A DNA stretch of 64,000 nucleotides from Candidatus Aalborgiella aggregata (GCA_016705065.1 JADIYY010000001.1:186001-250000); one strand, 5' to 3'. Positions 34,088 to 44,805 are shown, numbered from the stretch's first letter. Translations and numbers: made by a program. Notes: generated by a model from the letters alone, not told the origin.

Positions 34088-34813
34088 TTATCTACTGTTT
34101 GGTGCTTGGGTTTGACCAGCGGGAACATTCAATCGCCGTGCCCTGACAACTTGGTAGGGGCGCATGATGTATGCCGCTGCTCCGAACCCACTCCAAACAT
34201 GAACCAAGCGTGTGAAGGGAAATATGAAGAAGATGCTCATGCCCAAAAACATATGTAGCTTGAATATCCAGCCAGCATCTGCTAACAAAGCTGTGGCGCC
34301 AGGTTGAAAAGTCACAATGTACTGCGCCCACCCAGCAAGTTTCAACATCATGCTGCCATCCATGTGCTGTGCTGACAGTGGAATGGTTGCCAAACCCAAA
34401 GCCAATTGCAACCAAAGCAAAATGAGCAAAACAATGTCACTGGTTTTTGAATTCACGCGAATCCGTTCATCGCCTAATCTGCGCATTAACAAAATCGTCA
34501 CACCAATGAATCCAAGTACGCCTGCTATACCGCCACTGACCATGGCCATCAGCTGCTTGGTACCTGCGCTTAGGAAATGTTCATAGACAAAGTGGGGCGT
34601 TAGCATGCCGAAGAAATGTCCAAAAAAGAGGAACAACACCCCGATGTGAAACAAATTACTGCCCCATCTCAATTGTCCTGCACGCAGCAATTGTGACGAA
34701 TCGCTCTTCCAAGTGTATTGGTCACGGTCAAAACGGATCAAACTACCCAGCAAAAATACGGTCAGGGCAATGTACGGATAGATCCCAAATAAAAATGTGT
34801 CCAATGCGTTCAT
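34088..34813 (-). CDS. narI: Respiratory nitrate reductase gamma subunit (cytochrome b)
   Basis: A 241-residue membrane subunit with five helices that oxidises quinol and passes electrons through two b hemes to NarH. The N-terminus FGIYPYIALTVFLLGSLIRF and the segments NLFHIGVLFLFFGHFFGMLTPH and FIFPFTRLVHVWSG carry the heme-ligating His residues. Its ATG overlaps the narJ stop by 4 bases. The ppiC-type gene follows. Confidence 0.97.
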   Translation of the reverse strand: MNALDTFLFGIYPYIALTVFLLGSLIRFDRDQYTWKSDSSQLLRAGQLRWGSNLFHIGVLFLFFGHFFGMLTPHFVYEHFLSAGTKQLMAMVSGGIAGVLGFIGVTILLMRRLGDERIRVNSKTSDIVLLILLWLQLALGLATIPLSAQHMDGSMMLKLAGWAQYIVTFQPGATALLADAGWIFKLHMFLGMSIFFIFPFTRLVHVWSGFGAAAYIMRPYQVVRARRLNVPAGQTQAPNSR

Positions 34814-35550
34814 GCTGTGACTCCTTCAATGCTATTTTTAATACGTCCTTCAATGGGTGTTTGATGCTGACCCTGAGCGGTGTTTTTAATGAAAACCATC
34901 GCCTGTTCTTCACCGGGTTTCGCTTGACCTTTGACTGAGCAGCCATCAAATGCCACGGGTTCTTCCCAAGCAGTGTCGAGCGCTTCTTCGGCTTGCACTT
35001 TCACTGCATGTGCTTTTTCGCCGGATAACTCCAGCAGTGCGCCCAAAACGCTAGCGTAGGGACTTTGGCGTTGTTGCAGCGCGTTGAAAATGGCATTGAA
35101 AATGTGCGCCATTTCACCCAAAAATGCTCGTGCTTCTTTGGTCGGTTGCGTGGATACAAACTCCAAAACCACTGGTAAATAGTCAGGCATTTCGTCTGGG
35201 CCTAAATACAAACCTGCTTTTTCGTATGTTTGCGCCAAGTCGATCATGGCGGGTCCGCGTTCACGCGAATCGCCGTGTACGTGCTCAAACAAATGCAGAG
35301 ATGTTGCACGACCACGGTCAAACAGTTGCACATATTCGGCTTCGTTTTCCAAAGCATTACCGTGTTGCAATGTGCGAATCAGAGCGACCAGCTCATTGAG
35401 TCGCTGTGGTGCTAGCGCTTGTTCAGCTTGCAAAGCGGCTTCCATGTCCGACAATTGGTTGCGCAGTTCAGCATCAGGGTAAGCCAAAAGCCTTGCCAAT
35501 ACGCGCAAACTGATTGATGCGGTCGAGAGCTTGTTGTTTTGTTGTGTCAT
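34810..35550 (-). CDS. narJ: Nitrate reductase molybdenum cofactor assembly chaperone
   Basis: A 246-residue TorD/NarJ-type helical chaperone that guides Mo cofactor insertion into NarG and membrane attachment. Family features are LARLLAYPDAELRNQL near the start and FEHVHGDSRERGPAMIDL, which is diagnostic for NarJ, followed by PDYLPVVLEF. The C-terminal 60 residues are a variable tail. It starts 2 bases after narH ends and overlaps narI. Confidence 0.97.
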   Translation of the reverse strand: MTQQNNKLSTASISLRVLARLLAYPDAELRNQLSDMEAALQAEQALAPQRLNELVALIRTLQHGNALENEAEYVQLFDRGRATSLHLFEHVHGDSRERGPAMIDLAQTYEKAGLYLGPDEMPDYLPVVLEFVSTQPTKEARAFLGEMAHIFNAIFNALQQRQSPYASVLGALLELSGEKAHAVKVQAEEALDTAWEEPVAFDGCSVKGQAKPGEEQAMVFIKNTAQGQHQTPIEGRIKNSIEGVTA

Positions 35551-35552
35551 GG

Positions 35553-37076
35553 TTACACCTGTGCCTTAATTGGAATGGTGCGACGTTTTTCGCCGCCAAA
35601 CAGACTGCTGTCGCTGTCACCATCTGAACAGCCATTGCCGAAAGAGAAACCACAGCCACCACGCATATCAAACGTGTTTTCAGCGTATTCACGATGGGTG
35701 CTAGGAATGACAAAACGGTCTTCGTAATTCGCAATCGCCATCACTTGGTACATCTCTTCAACTTCAGCTTGTGTCATCTGAACCTGATTGAGTGCCGCCA
35801 TGTTGACTTGACCGTCCACATGTTTGGAACGCTGGTATGCACGCATGGCCAACAAGCGCTCTAAAGCACTTTCAACCGGTTGCGTGTCACCCGCTGTGAG
35901 CAAGTTTGCCAAGTATTTAACGGGGATGCGCAATTGCTTCACATCGGGTATTTCACCGTTGATACCAATATCGCCAGCATTTGCTGCAGCACTGATAGGT
36001 GACAGTGGTGGCACGTACCAAACCATGGGTAATGTGCGGTATTCAGGGTGCAGTGGCAAAGCCACCTTCCAATCAACGGCCATTTTGTAGACAGGGCTCT
36101 TGCGTGCCGCTTCCAGCCATTGTTCAGAAATACCATCCAAGCGGGCTTGCTCAATCACTTTGGGATCGTTTGGATCCAAAAAGATATCCAGTTGTGCTTG
36201 GTACAAATCTTTATCGTGCTCTACACTGGCCGCAGCTTCAATTTTGTCTGCGTCGTACAACAAAACGCCCAAATAGCGGATTCGGCCGACACAGGTTTCT
36301 GAACAGACCGTTGGCTGTCCCGCCTCGATACGTGGGTAGCAGAAAATGCATTTTTCTGCTTTGCCTGATTTCCAGTTGTAGTAGATTTTTTTGTAGGGGC
36401 AACCACTCACACACATGCGCCATCCACGACATTTGTCTTGGTCAATCAAGACAATACCGTCTTCTTCTCGTTTGTAGATAGAGCCAGAAGGGCAGCTGGC
36501 CACACATGCAGGGTTCAAACAGTGTTCGCACAAACGTGGCAAATACATCATGAAGGTATTTTCAAATTGACCATAAATGTCTTTTTGAATATCGTCAAAA
36601 TTTTTGTCTTTGCTGCGCTTTGAAAATTCACCACCCAAAATTTCTTCCCAATTCGGTCCCCACACAATTTTTTCCATGCGCTTGCCAGTTATCAAGCTGC
36701 GAGGGCGTGCCGTTGGTGCTGCTTTGGATTCGGGTGCGGATTGCAAATGGTCGTAGTCGAAAGTAAAAGGTTCGTAATAGTCGTCGATTTGCGGCAAATT
36801 TGGGTTGGCAAAAATGCGCATTAACAATTTCCACTTGGCACCCTGTCGCGGTTCAATCTTGCCATTCGCTTTGCGAATCCAGCCACCATTCCATTTGTCT
36901 TGGTTTTCCCATTCTTTGGGGTAACCAATGCCAGGCTTGGTTTCCACATTGTTGAACCATGCGTATTCCATTCCTGGGCGGCTGGTCCACACGTTTTTAC
37001 AGGTGACCGAGCAGGTGTGGCAACCAATGCATTTGTCCAGGTTCAGCACCATGCCGATTTGTGCGCGAATTTTCAT
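35553..37076 (-). CDS. narH: Respiratory nitrate reductase beta subunit
   Basis: A 507-residue iron-sulfur subunit. All four cluster motifs are visible: CIGCHTCSVTCKNVW, CEHCLNPACVASC, CRGWRMCVSGCPYKK and CIFCYPRIEAGQPTVCSETC. The Trp in the third is the NarH hallmark for the [3Fe-4S] site. It relays electrons from NarI to NarG at the cytoplasmic face. Its ATG overlaps, in ATGA form, the stop of the frame that encodes the true NarG C-terminus. That indicates translational coupling to that frame. Confidence 0.98.
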   Translation of the reverse strand: MKIRAQIGMVLNLDKCIGCHTCSVTCKNVWTSRPGMEYAWFNNVETKPGIGYPKEWENQDKWNGGWIRKANGKIEPRQGAKWKLLMRIFANPNLPQIDDYYEPFTFDYDHLQSAPESKAAPTARPRSLITGKRMEKIVWGPNWEEILGGEFSKRSKDKNFDDIQKDIYGQFENTFMMYLPRLCEHCLNPACVASCPSGSIYKREEDGIVLIDQDKCRGWRMCVSGCPYKKIYYNWKSGKAEKCIFCYPRIEAGQPTVCSETCVGRIRYLGVLLYDADKIEAAASVEHDKDLYQAQLDIFLDPNDPKVIEQARLDGISEQWLEAARKSPVYKMAVDWKVALPLHPEYRTLPMVWYVPPLSPISAAANAGDIGINGEIPDVKQLRIPVKYLANLLTAGDTQPVESALERLLAMRAYQRSKHVDGQVNMAALNQVQMTQAEVEEMYQVMAIANYEDRFVIPSTHREYAENTFDMRGGCGFSFGNGCSDGDSDSSLFGGEKRRTIPIKAQV

Positions 37077-40000
37077 GCTGTTGCTCCTTCTGTTTTTTCT
37101 TCATCGTCGAGCCAATCGACCTTGTTCATTTTGCGAACGACCACAAATTCATCGCGGTTCGTTCCAATCGTGCCGTAGTAATTGAAACCGTAACTGAACT
37201 GTGCATAACCGCCAATCATGTGTGTGGGTTTCAACACAATACGGGTGACCGAGTTGTGAATACCGCCACGCGCACCCGTGATTTCAGAGCCAGGTACGTT
37301 CACAATTTTTCTTGTGCGTGGTACATCAGAACCATGCCAGGGTTGACGCGTTGGCTGACAACGGCTCGCGCGGTGATGGCACCATTGATGTTGAACAATT
37401 CAACCCAATCGTTGTCCACAATGCCTGCACGTGTCGCATCATCTTCACTCAACCAAATCACTGGGCCACCACGGTTCAAGGTCAGCATCATCAAGTTATC
37501 GGTGTAGGTGGAATGAATCCCCCACTTTTGATGTGGTGTGATGAAGTTCAATGATATTTCCGTGTTGCCGTTGGGTTTGATGTTGTGAATCCCAGCTGTT
37601 GTTTTCAAATCAACAGGTGGTCTGTAGCTGCTAAAGCCTTCGCCAAATGCCGTCATCCAAGGGTGATCCATGTAGAACTGTTGTCTCCCTGTCAAGGTGC
37701 GCCAAGGAATCATCTCATGCACATTGGTGTAACCGGCGTTGTAGGACACGGTCTCAGATTCGATACCGCTCCAAGTGGGCGAGCTGATGATTTTGCGCGG
37801 TTGCGCTTGAATATCACGGAAGCGAATTTTTTCGTCTTCACGGTACAAAGCCAAGTGCGTATGGTCCAAGCCCGTTTGCTTGCCCAAGGCCTGCCATGCC
37901 TTAACAGCCACATGTCCGTTGGTTTCTGGTGCAAGCTGCAGCACCACTTCGCAGGCGTCGATGTCGGTTTCGATTTTTGGCATGCCGCAGGTCACGCCTT
38001 CGGCTTTGGTTAAACCATTGAGTTGACCCAGTTGGGTCACTTCAATTTTGGTATCCCACGCAATGCCTTTACCACCATTGCCAACTTTGTTCATCAATGG
38101 ACCAAGTGCGATGAAGCGTTTGTAGACGTTGGGATAATCGCGCTCCACCACCACCATGTTGGGGGCGGTTTTACCTGGAATCAAGTCAATTTCGCCTTTT
38201 TTCCAATCTTGCACGCCAAATGGTTGTGCCAATTCAGCGGGTGAATCGTGCATCAATGGCGATAGCACCATTTCACGTTCCACACCCAAATGTCCGACGC
38301 ACACTTCGCTGAATTTTTTAGCGAAGCCTTTGTAAATTTCCCAATCGCTCTTCGATTGCCATGCAGGATCTACCGCAGTGGACAAGGGATGAATGAAAGG
38401 ATGCATGTCACTGGTGTTGAGGTCGTTTTTCTCATACCAAGTGGCGGTTGGCAACACAATGTCGCTGTACAAGCAAGTGGTGCTCAAACGGAAATCCAAA
38501 GTCACCAGCAAGTCCAATTTGCCCTCAGGTGCTTTGTCGTGCCATACCACTTCTTCTGGTTTGGCTTGATCTGCGCCCAAATCTTTGCCTTGCACGCCGT
38601 GGCTGGTGCCGAGTAAATGCTTTAAGAAATACTCATGCCCTTTGCCGCTAGAACCCAAGATGTTCGAGCGCCAAACAAACATATTGCGCGGCCAGTTGCT
38701 GGGATGATCGGGGTCTTCGCAGCTCATCTTCAATGACCCATCTTTCAAGCCGTTGACAACATAGTCTTTGGGCTCAACGCCTGCCGCTGTGGCATCTTTC
38801 ACCACTTGAATGGGGTTGGTTTTGAGCTGCGGTGCCGATGGCAACCATCCCATGCGCTCAGCGCGAACGTTGAAATCAATCATGCTGCCGCCGTATTTGG
38901 ACTTGTCAGCCAATGGTGACAACACTTCTTCCATGCCCAGCTTCTCGTAGCGCCACTGGTCGGTATGCGCGTAGAAAAAACTGGTGGAGTTCATTTGGCG
39001 CGGTGGACGAATCCAATCCAACGCAAATGCCAATGCGGTCCAGCCCGTTTGCGGGCGCAACTTCTCTTGCCCCACATAGTGTGCCCAACCGCCGCCGCTT
39101 TGGCCAATACAGCCGCACATCATTAACATGTTGATCACGCCACGGTAATTCATGTCGGCGTGATACCAGTGGTTCATGGCAGCGCCAATAATCACCATGG
39201 ACTTACCATGTGTCTTGTCAGCGTTATCCGCAAACTGGCGCGCTACAGTAATCAGTTGCTCACGCGGTGTACCGGTAATGCGCTCTTGCCATGCCGGTGT
39301 GTACGGTGTGTCGTCATCAAAGCTATTGGCTGCCAGTTCACCTGGCAAACCGCGCGCCACGCCGTAATTGGCAACTTGCAAATCAAATACAGTGGCGACC
39401 AATGCTTCACGCTTGTCGCCATCTTTGCCTAATGAAATACGTTGCACGGGAACGGTGCGCACCAATACATTATTGGCGGCATCACCCGATGCGTTGTTTG
39501 GGAAGTTGTCACTTTCGATACCACCAAAATAGGGGAAACCAACTTTGGCCGTATCTTGGCTTGGGTTTTCGCCTTCCATCACAGACAGTTTCAGTTTGAC
39601 ATCACCACCATGGCGAGCTTCTTTGGCTTGCAAATTCCATTGACCTTGATCGGCTCTGCCATCTGCGCCCCAACGGAATCCAATTGCGCCGGTGGGCAAG
39701 ACAACCTTGCCATCGTTATCCAAAGCGACTGTTTTCCATTCAGGGTTATTGGCTTGGCCGAGCTTGCCATTGAAGTCGCTGGCGCGAACGTAACGGTCAG
39801 GCACCATCACCACTTCGCCGGATGGCAGCGTTTGTTCTTTCAGCATCACCAACATGGGCATGTCGGTGTAGCGGCGCACATAGTCGTCAAAATAGGCACT
39901 GCGTTTTTTGCCACCATCAGGAAAGTAGAACTCTTTCAATATCACATGCCCCATCGCCATGGCGACAGCCGCATCCGTACCTTGCTTGGGTTTCATCCAA

Positions 40001-40878
40001 ATGTCGGATAACTTGGCCACCTCAGAGTAATCAGGTGTGATAGCCACAGTCTTGGTGCCTTTGTATCGCACCTCGGTGAAGAAGTGGGCATCGGGTGTGC
40101 GAGTTTGCGGCACATTGGAACCCCAAGCAATGATGTAGCTGGAGTTGTACCAATCGGCTGATTCAGGTACATCGGTTTGTTCGCCCCAAATTTGCGGGCT
40201 TGCTGGTGGCAGGTCGCAATACCAGTCATAAAAACTCATGCACACACCGCCGATGAGGCTGAGGTAACGGCTGCCCGCTGCATAGCTCACCATTGACATG
40301 GCGGGAATGGGGGAGAAGCCAATCACGCGGTCAGGGCCATGTTTTTTGATGGTGTGAACGTTGGCCGAGGCAATCATTTCATTCACTTCGTCCCAGCTAG
40401 AGCGTACAAAGCCACCTAAGCCACGCACGCTTTGGTATTCTTTGCGTTTGGCATCATCTTGTGCGATGGATGCCCATGCATCGACCGGGCCCAGCGTTAA
40501 ACGTGCTTCACGCCAGAGTTTGAGTAAACGACCTCGCACCATGGGGTATTTGACGCGGTTGGCGCTATACAAATACCAGCTGTAACTGGCACCGCGTGCG
40601 CAGCCACGTGGTTCGTGGTTGGGCAGGTCCCAACGGGTGCGTGGGTAATCGGTTTGTTGCGTTTCCCAAGTGACGATGCCACCCTTGACGTAAATTTTCC
40701 AAGAGCATGAACCGGTGCAGTTCACGCCATGAGTGGAACGCACAATCTTGTCGTGCGCCCAACGATCACGGTAGGCATCTTCCCAAGTGCGGTCTTCACC
40801 GTTGGTGACGCCATGTTCGCCAGAGAATGATTCAACGGGTTTTGAAAAGTAGCTGAGTCGGTCTAAAAAGTGGCTCAT
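37073..40878 (-). CDS. narG: Respiratory nitrate reductase alpha subunit, frame broken near the 3-prime end
   Basis: The catalytic Mo-bis-MGD subunit that reduces nitrate to nitrite. The FS0 cluster motif HGVNCTGSCSW is near residue 50, and the sequence is NarG-like throughout. The first frame runs 1192 residues to HAQEKL and stops at 37300. The expected remaining 75 residues, starting NVPGSEITGARGGIHNSVTR and including KPTHMIGGYAQFSYGFNYYG, are in the next frame, ending at 37073. One extra A in the run of five A at 37306-37310 (minus strand) would restore HAQEKIVNVPG, the usual family sequence. The lost part is conserved, so as written the protein would be defective. A sequencing error is as likely as a mutation. 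NarH, NarJ and NarI are intact. Confidence 0.93.
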
Positions 40879-40890
40879 AGGTTACCTCTG

Positions 40891-40964
40891 TTATAAAAAT
40901 ATTGATAAAATTGGCATCTAGCCGGTGTATTTATTGCTTAGTGTACTATTAAATTTATAGTAAG
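40891..40964 (+). repeat. Dispersed palindromic mini-element, copy 6 (narK-narG spacer)
   Basis: AT-rich lead TTATAAAAATATTGATAAAA, then GGCATCTAGCCGGTGTATTT, ATTGCTTA and TACTATTAAATTTATAGTA. It occupies most of the 102-base gap between the second narK and narG, in an otherwise tightly packed operon, and could act as an mRNA processing or stabilising hairpin there. Confidence 0.85.
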
Positions 40965-40980
40965 TTGGTTGTTCTCAGGT

Positions 40981-42612
40981 TCAAGGATTTTTGATTTCAG
41001 AACCTGAACGCAGATAAAACCACCAGTTCAAAATCAAGCACAGCGCATAGAAAATTGCAAAACCGTACATGGCAGTTTGCGGTGTGCCGGCTTTGATCTG
41101 TGCGCCAATCACCACGGGTGCGATGAATGCGCCATAGGCAGCGATGGCCGATGTCCAACCCAAAACAGGGCCTGCTTGTTGGCGGTCAAAAATAACGCCG
41201 ATGGTGCGGAAGGTTGAGCCATTGCCAATGCCGCTGGCAGCAAACAGCAAGACAAATAACCACATGAAAGTTGAGAAATACTGCTCAGGTGTGGCAGAGC
41301 CATAGGCCTGCATCATGATGTAGCCCACTGCCGCTGAGGCAAAAACCATCACAGCCGAAATCACTTGCGTGACAATCGAGCCACCCAATTTATCGGCAAC
41401 CCAGCCACCCACGGGGCGAATCAGAGCACCCACAAAAGGACCAATCCATGCGTAAGTGAGAGCAGACGGTGCATTTGGATTTTTCAAGGCGTGAGACATC
41501 ACACCGGTGACGGGGTCTGCAATGTGTTGGAAGCCAAATATGACCGTGATCGCGAGCGGCAAGGCCATTGAAAACCCAATGAACGAGCCGAATGTCACGA
41601 TGTACAAGGCCGTCAACGACCATGTGTGCTTGTTTTTGAATATTTCAAATTGCTTGGCAACGTTTTCCTTCATCGTCCCAAATGCTGCCAAACGCATGAT
41701 CAACAAGGCACTGACAATATCCAGTGGTATGGCGACCCACATGCTGATTAAGCCTAAACCAGTGGGTGCAGGCAAGTAAAGGTACAAACCCAAAATCGCT
41801 GGAATAAACGCAAGTGAATACAGGTAAATGATCTTGGCAAAGGCTGCTAAAGTTCCGCCCGTATTCGGTGATACGGTTTTGAGGTTGTTCATGCCAAACC
41901 AGCAGAATATTGAAAGCGGCACCAAGGAAAGCACCCATGCGAAGCCCGCGTTTTGAATCCATGTTGGTGTGCCTGCAGCAATTTTTCCAAAAATCCAACC
42001 ACTGTCTTTGATGAGCTTGAGAGATTCACCGCCAAATTCACCCAGCAAACTCATGGTCATCACCAGTGGAATCACAATTTGCATGGTGGTAACGCCAAAG
42101 TTACCTAAGCCCGCATTCAAACCCAAGCCCGTACCTTGTAAACGCTTCGGAAAGAAGGTGCTGATATTGGACATGGAGCTGGCGAAATTGCCGCCACCCA
42201 CACCTGACCACAAGGCCATCAATTGGAACGCCCACAGCGGCCATTCTTTGTGTTGCAAAACAATACCTGTGCCGATTGCCGGTGCCAGCAACATGGCAGT
42301 TGTCAAAAATATGGTGTTTCTTCCACCAGCTAATCGAATCAGGAATGATGCGGGAATACGCATCGTCGCACCTGAGATCCCCGCAATCGCGGTCAATGTA
42401 AACAGCTCGGCCTGTGTAAATGGGAAACCCAGATTCAACATTTGCACCGTGATGATGCCCCACATGCCCCACACAGCAAACCCGCACAGCAAAGCTGGCA
42501 CAGATATCCATAAATTGCGGTAGGCGATGCGTTTGCCTTGTTCGTTCCAAAACTTGTCATCCTCAGGGCGCCAATCTTCGATGTCAGCGCGTGATGTTGT
42601 TGTGTTTGTCAT
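40981..42612 (-). CDS. NarK2-type nitrate/nitrite antiporter
   Basis: A 543-residue major-facilitator protein with 12 predicted helices. The two nitrate-signature segments are present: NAGLGNFGVTTMQ and GIGNGSTFRTIGVIF. A 35-residue hydrophilic N-terminus and an enlarged central loop and extra helices make it longer than E. coli NarK (463). The upstream neighbour is a second, shorter NarK-type gene, 31 bases away. NarK1/NarK2 pairs, one a proton symporter and one a nitrate/nitrite exchanger, are common in denitrifiers; this longer member best fits the exchanger. Assignment of direction is by family, not by a visible residue. Confidence 0.92.
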   Translation of the reverse strand: MTNTTTSRADIEDWRPEDDKFWNEQGKRIAYRNLWISVPALLCGFAVWGMWGIITVQMLNLGFPFTQAELFTLTAIAGISGATMRIPASFLIRLAGGRNTIFLTTAMLLAPAIGTGIVLQHKEWPLWAFQLMALWSGVGGGNFASSMSNISTFFPKRLQGTGLGLNAGLGNFGVTTMQIVIPLVMTMSLLGEFGGESLKLIKDSGWIFGKIAAGTPTWIQNAGFAWVLSLVPLSIFCWFGMNNLKTVSPNTGGTLAAFAKIIYLYSLAFIPAILGLYLYLPAPTGLGLISMWVAIPLDIVSALLIMRLAAFGTMKENVAKQFEIFKNKHTWSLTALYIVTFGSFIGFSMALPLAITVIFGFQHIADPVTGVMSHALKNPNAPSALTYAWIGPFVGALIRPVGGWVADKLGGSIVTQVISAVMVFASAAVGYIMMQAYGSATPEQYFSTFMWLFVLLFAASGIGNGSTFRTIGVIFDRQQAGPVLGWTSAIAAYGAFIAPVVIGAQIKAGTPQTAMYGFAIFYALCLILNWWFYLRSGSEIKNP

Positions 42613-42643
42613 GATGTTCTTTCAAGTTAAGAAAATAAAGTTG

Positions 42644-43891
42644 TTAGGCAGCTGTGCCGATGCGTCCAGTCATCAAGTCGCGTCCACGCACTTCGGTCCA
42701 ATACATCCAGATCAATGACACCCACACCACGCCATACATCAGCATGAATGCGCTGGAACGGATGCCGGTGAAATCCATCAAAGCGCCAAACATGATGGGT
42801 AATACGAAACCACCCAAACCACCGGCCAAGCCCACAATGCCGCTGACCGCGCCAATGTTGCCGGTGTAGTCGTCGCTGATGTATTTAAAAACGCTGGCTT
42901 TACCAAAGGCCCAGGCAATGCCCAAAATGAACATGAGGGCTGTGAAGGCGTAGACATTCAAACCAATGTGGAAAGTTTTGGGGCCGCTGGTGGTGAGCAC
43001 CGTGAAATCAGTTTGTGGGTAGCTCAATAAAAAGAGGCAAATCCAGCTCACCCACATCACCCACCATGTCACACTGTGTGCGCCCCATTTGTCTGAGAGC
43101 CAGCCACCCACAGCGCGCAACACGCCACCAGGTAATGAAAAGACAGCAGCCAGCAAAGCGGCAGTGCGAATATCTAAACCAAATTCACCCACGTAGTACT
43201 GCACCATCCACAAAGACAAAGCCACATAGCCACCAAACACAATGCTGTAGTACTGGCAGTACTTGATGACTTTAGGGTCTTTTAAGAGTTTCAGTTGATC
43301 ACTGAATTTGACATTGCTGGGCACCAAATGCTTGGGGTCGCTGTAGCTGAAAAACCAAAACAGCACCACAGTAATCAACATGATCACCGCATAAACTTGC
43401 GGCACCATGGTCCAACCAAATGCCACTACCAAGGCCGGCGCAACAAATTTATTGACAGCGGATCCCGAGTTGCCGGCGCCATACACGCCCATGGCAAAAC
43501 CTTGTTGGTTTTTAGGGAACCAGCGTGCAACATAGGGTGTGCCAACCGAGAAAGAGCCGCCTGCTAAACCGACGAATAAGCCGATGACCAGAAAATGCCA
43601 ATAAGCAGTGGCATAACTCATGAGCCAAATGGCTGGAACGGTGATGGCCATCAGTATGGTCATCACAATTTTGCCGCCATACTTATCGGTCCAAATACCC
43701 AATGGAACACGAATCAATGAGCCCGTTAAGACGGGAGTAGCGGTTAAGAGCCCAAATTCCGTTGCATTCAAACCCAGTATTTTTTTGATGGGGATACCGA
43801 TGACGCCAAACATCATCCACACCATAAAGCACACAGTAAAAGCCAAAGTGCTCACGATCAGCACCGAGATTGCTTGTCCTCTGTTCGTCAT
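42644..43891 (-). CDS. NarK1-type nitrate transporter
   Basis: A 415-residue major-facilitator protein with 12 helices. The segments GLAGGSFSVGTPYVARWFP and GVYGAGNSGSAVNKF correspond to the first nitrate signature, and GIVGLAGGLGGFVLP to the second. It starts MTNRGQAISVL after an AGGAG ribosome site. It most resembles the NarK1 half of fused NarK1-NarK2 proteins, believed to be a nitrate/proton symporter for initial nitrate entry. It is the first gene after a 195-base regulatory gap, so the nar structural operon probably begins here. Confidence 0.92.
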   Translation of the reverse strand: MTNRGQAISVLIVSTLAFTVCFMVWMMFGVIGIPIKKILGLNATEFGLLTATPVLTGSLIRVPLGIWTDKYGGKIVMTILMAITVPAIWLMSYATAYWHFLVIGLFVGLAGGSFSVGTPYVARWFPKNQQGFAMGVYGAGNSGSAVNKFVAPALVVAFGWTMVPQVYAVIMLITVVLFWFFSYSDPKHLVPSNVKFSDQLKLLKDPKVIKYCQYYSIVFGGYVALSLWMVQYYVGEFGLDIRTAALLAAVFSLPGGVLRAVGGWLSDKWGAHSVTWWVMWVSWICLFLLSYPQTDFTVLTTSGPKTFHIGLNVYAFTALMFILGIAWAFGKASVFKYISDDYTGNIGAVSGIVGLAGGLGGFVLPIMFGALMDFTGIRSSAFMLMYGVVWVSLIWMYWTEVRGRDLMTGRIGTAA

Positions 43892-44001
43892 GTCATACTC
43901 CTTTTTTTATATGACTAACTGTAGAATGACGCTGTTGTTTGCGGTATCCCTCTGTAGATGGGAAGGTGGGATTCTATGGAACTAGCTGCATTGCATCCAG
44001 C

Positions 44002-44019
44002 ATAGTTCCGTGGAACTAT
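44002..44019. promoter_or_regulatory. Palindrome in the narK promoter region
   Basis: ATAGTTCC GT GGAACTAT, an 8-base perfect inverted repeat, in the 195-base gap between narL and the first narK, 111 bases upstream of the narK ATG. The motif half GGAACTA also occurs at 43978-43984. The position suits an operator for a nar regulator, but it matches neither the FNR consensus nor the NarL heptamer that I know. The rest of this gap shows no gene. Confidence 0.4.
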
Positions 44020-44086
44020 TGAAGATGCAGATTGACTTTGACTTGCGCTATGTCAAAACGCGACATGCATGCGCTAGATCAGAGCA

Positions 44087-44797
44087 CTAATCAAGCAAGC
44101 CAATTTCTGTGGCGAGAACGGCAGCATGTACACGCGAACTGACATTGAGTTTGCGCAGCACGTGCTGAACGTGAATTTTGACTGTTGTTTCCGCGATGCC
44201 GTGATCGCGTGCAATAACCTTGTTGCTGTCGCCGCGCGTGATGCCACGCAACACATCCATTTCGCGTGGTGACAAACTGGATAAAGGTGTTTGATTGATG
44301 ACGGTTTGTTTTGCAGACCCTTCGCTATTGGCTTGGACGCGGTAGGCTTCTACCAATTTGCTCATCATTTCAGGCGCGATCACGCTGTCGCCATCCATGG
44401 CACGCATGATGGCATCAATCAAAGCATCACCTTCTATGGTTTTGAGTAGATAGCCCGACGCACCAGCATGCAAAGCTTTGGCCAGATCATTGGCATCTTC
44501 ACTCACGGTTAGCATCAGCACACGGGCTTGTGGGGCGGCTTCAAGGAGTCCTGGCAAAGCATCTACACCGTTGACACCGGGCAAATGGTTGTCCAGCAAA
44601 ATCAAATCGGGTTGCAATTCATGTGCTCTGCGCAATGCTTCACCCGCATCCGCAGCATCGCCCACAACAGCGACCCGTGCATCACGCGACAGCAAGGCGG
44701 TTAGCCCGCGACGGAACAAGGTGTGATCGTCCACCACCAGTATGCGTGTGGGCGTTGTGGCTGGTGTTTGCGTAGTGTGTTCATTCATTTCAGTCAT
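44087..44797 (-). CDS. narL: Nitrate/nitrite response regulator NarL
   Basis: A 236-residue NarL/FixJ-type regulator. The receiver domain has acidic D23-D24, phospho-acceptor D69 in LILLDNHLPG, and the Lys of GYLLKT. The C-terminal LuxR-type helix-turn-helix is LSPREMDVLRGITRGDSNKV followed by ETTVKIHVQHVLRKL. It lies 8 bases after narX on the same strand and upstream of both narK genes, so it most likely activates the nar operon in response to nitrate. Confidence 0.96.
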   Translation of the reverse strand: MTEMNEHTTQTPATTPTRILVVDDHTLFRRGLTALLSRDARVAVVGDAADAGEALRRAHELQPDLILLDNHLPGVNGVDALPGLLEAAPQARVLMLTVSEDANDLAKALHAGASGYLLKTIEGDALIDAIMRAMDGDSVIAPEMMSKLVEAYRVQANSEGSAKQTVINQTPLSSLSPREMDVLRGITRGDSNKVIARDHGIAETTVKIHVQHVLRKLNVSSRVHAAVLATEIGLLD

Positions 44798-44805
44798 GGC
44801 ATGAA

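Noticed and set aside
37293..37318. Programmed -1 frameshifting in narG
   Set aside because: The site (AAA TTG after an A run) is a poor slippery heptamer and no downstream pseudoknot is evident. NarG is not known to use recoding, so a sequencing error or mutation is simpler.
44043..44056. TTGCGCTATGTCAA as an FNR-type box upstream of narK
   Set aside because: Only one half-site (GTCAA) fits TTGAT-N4-ATCAA; the other, TTGCG, has two mismatches, and the distance to the narK start is about 150 bases. Too weak to annotate.
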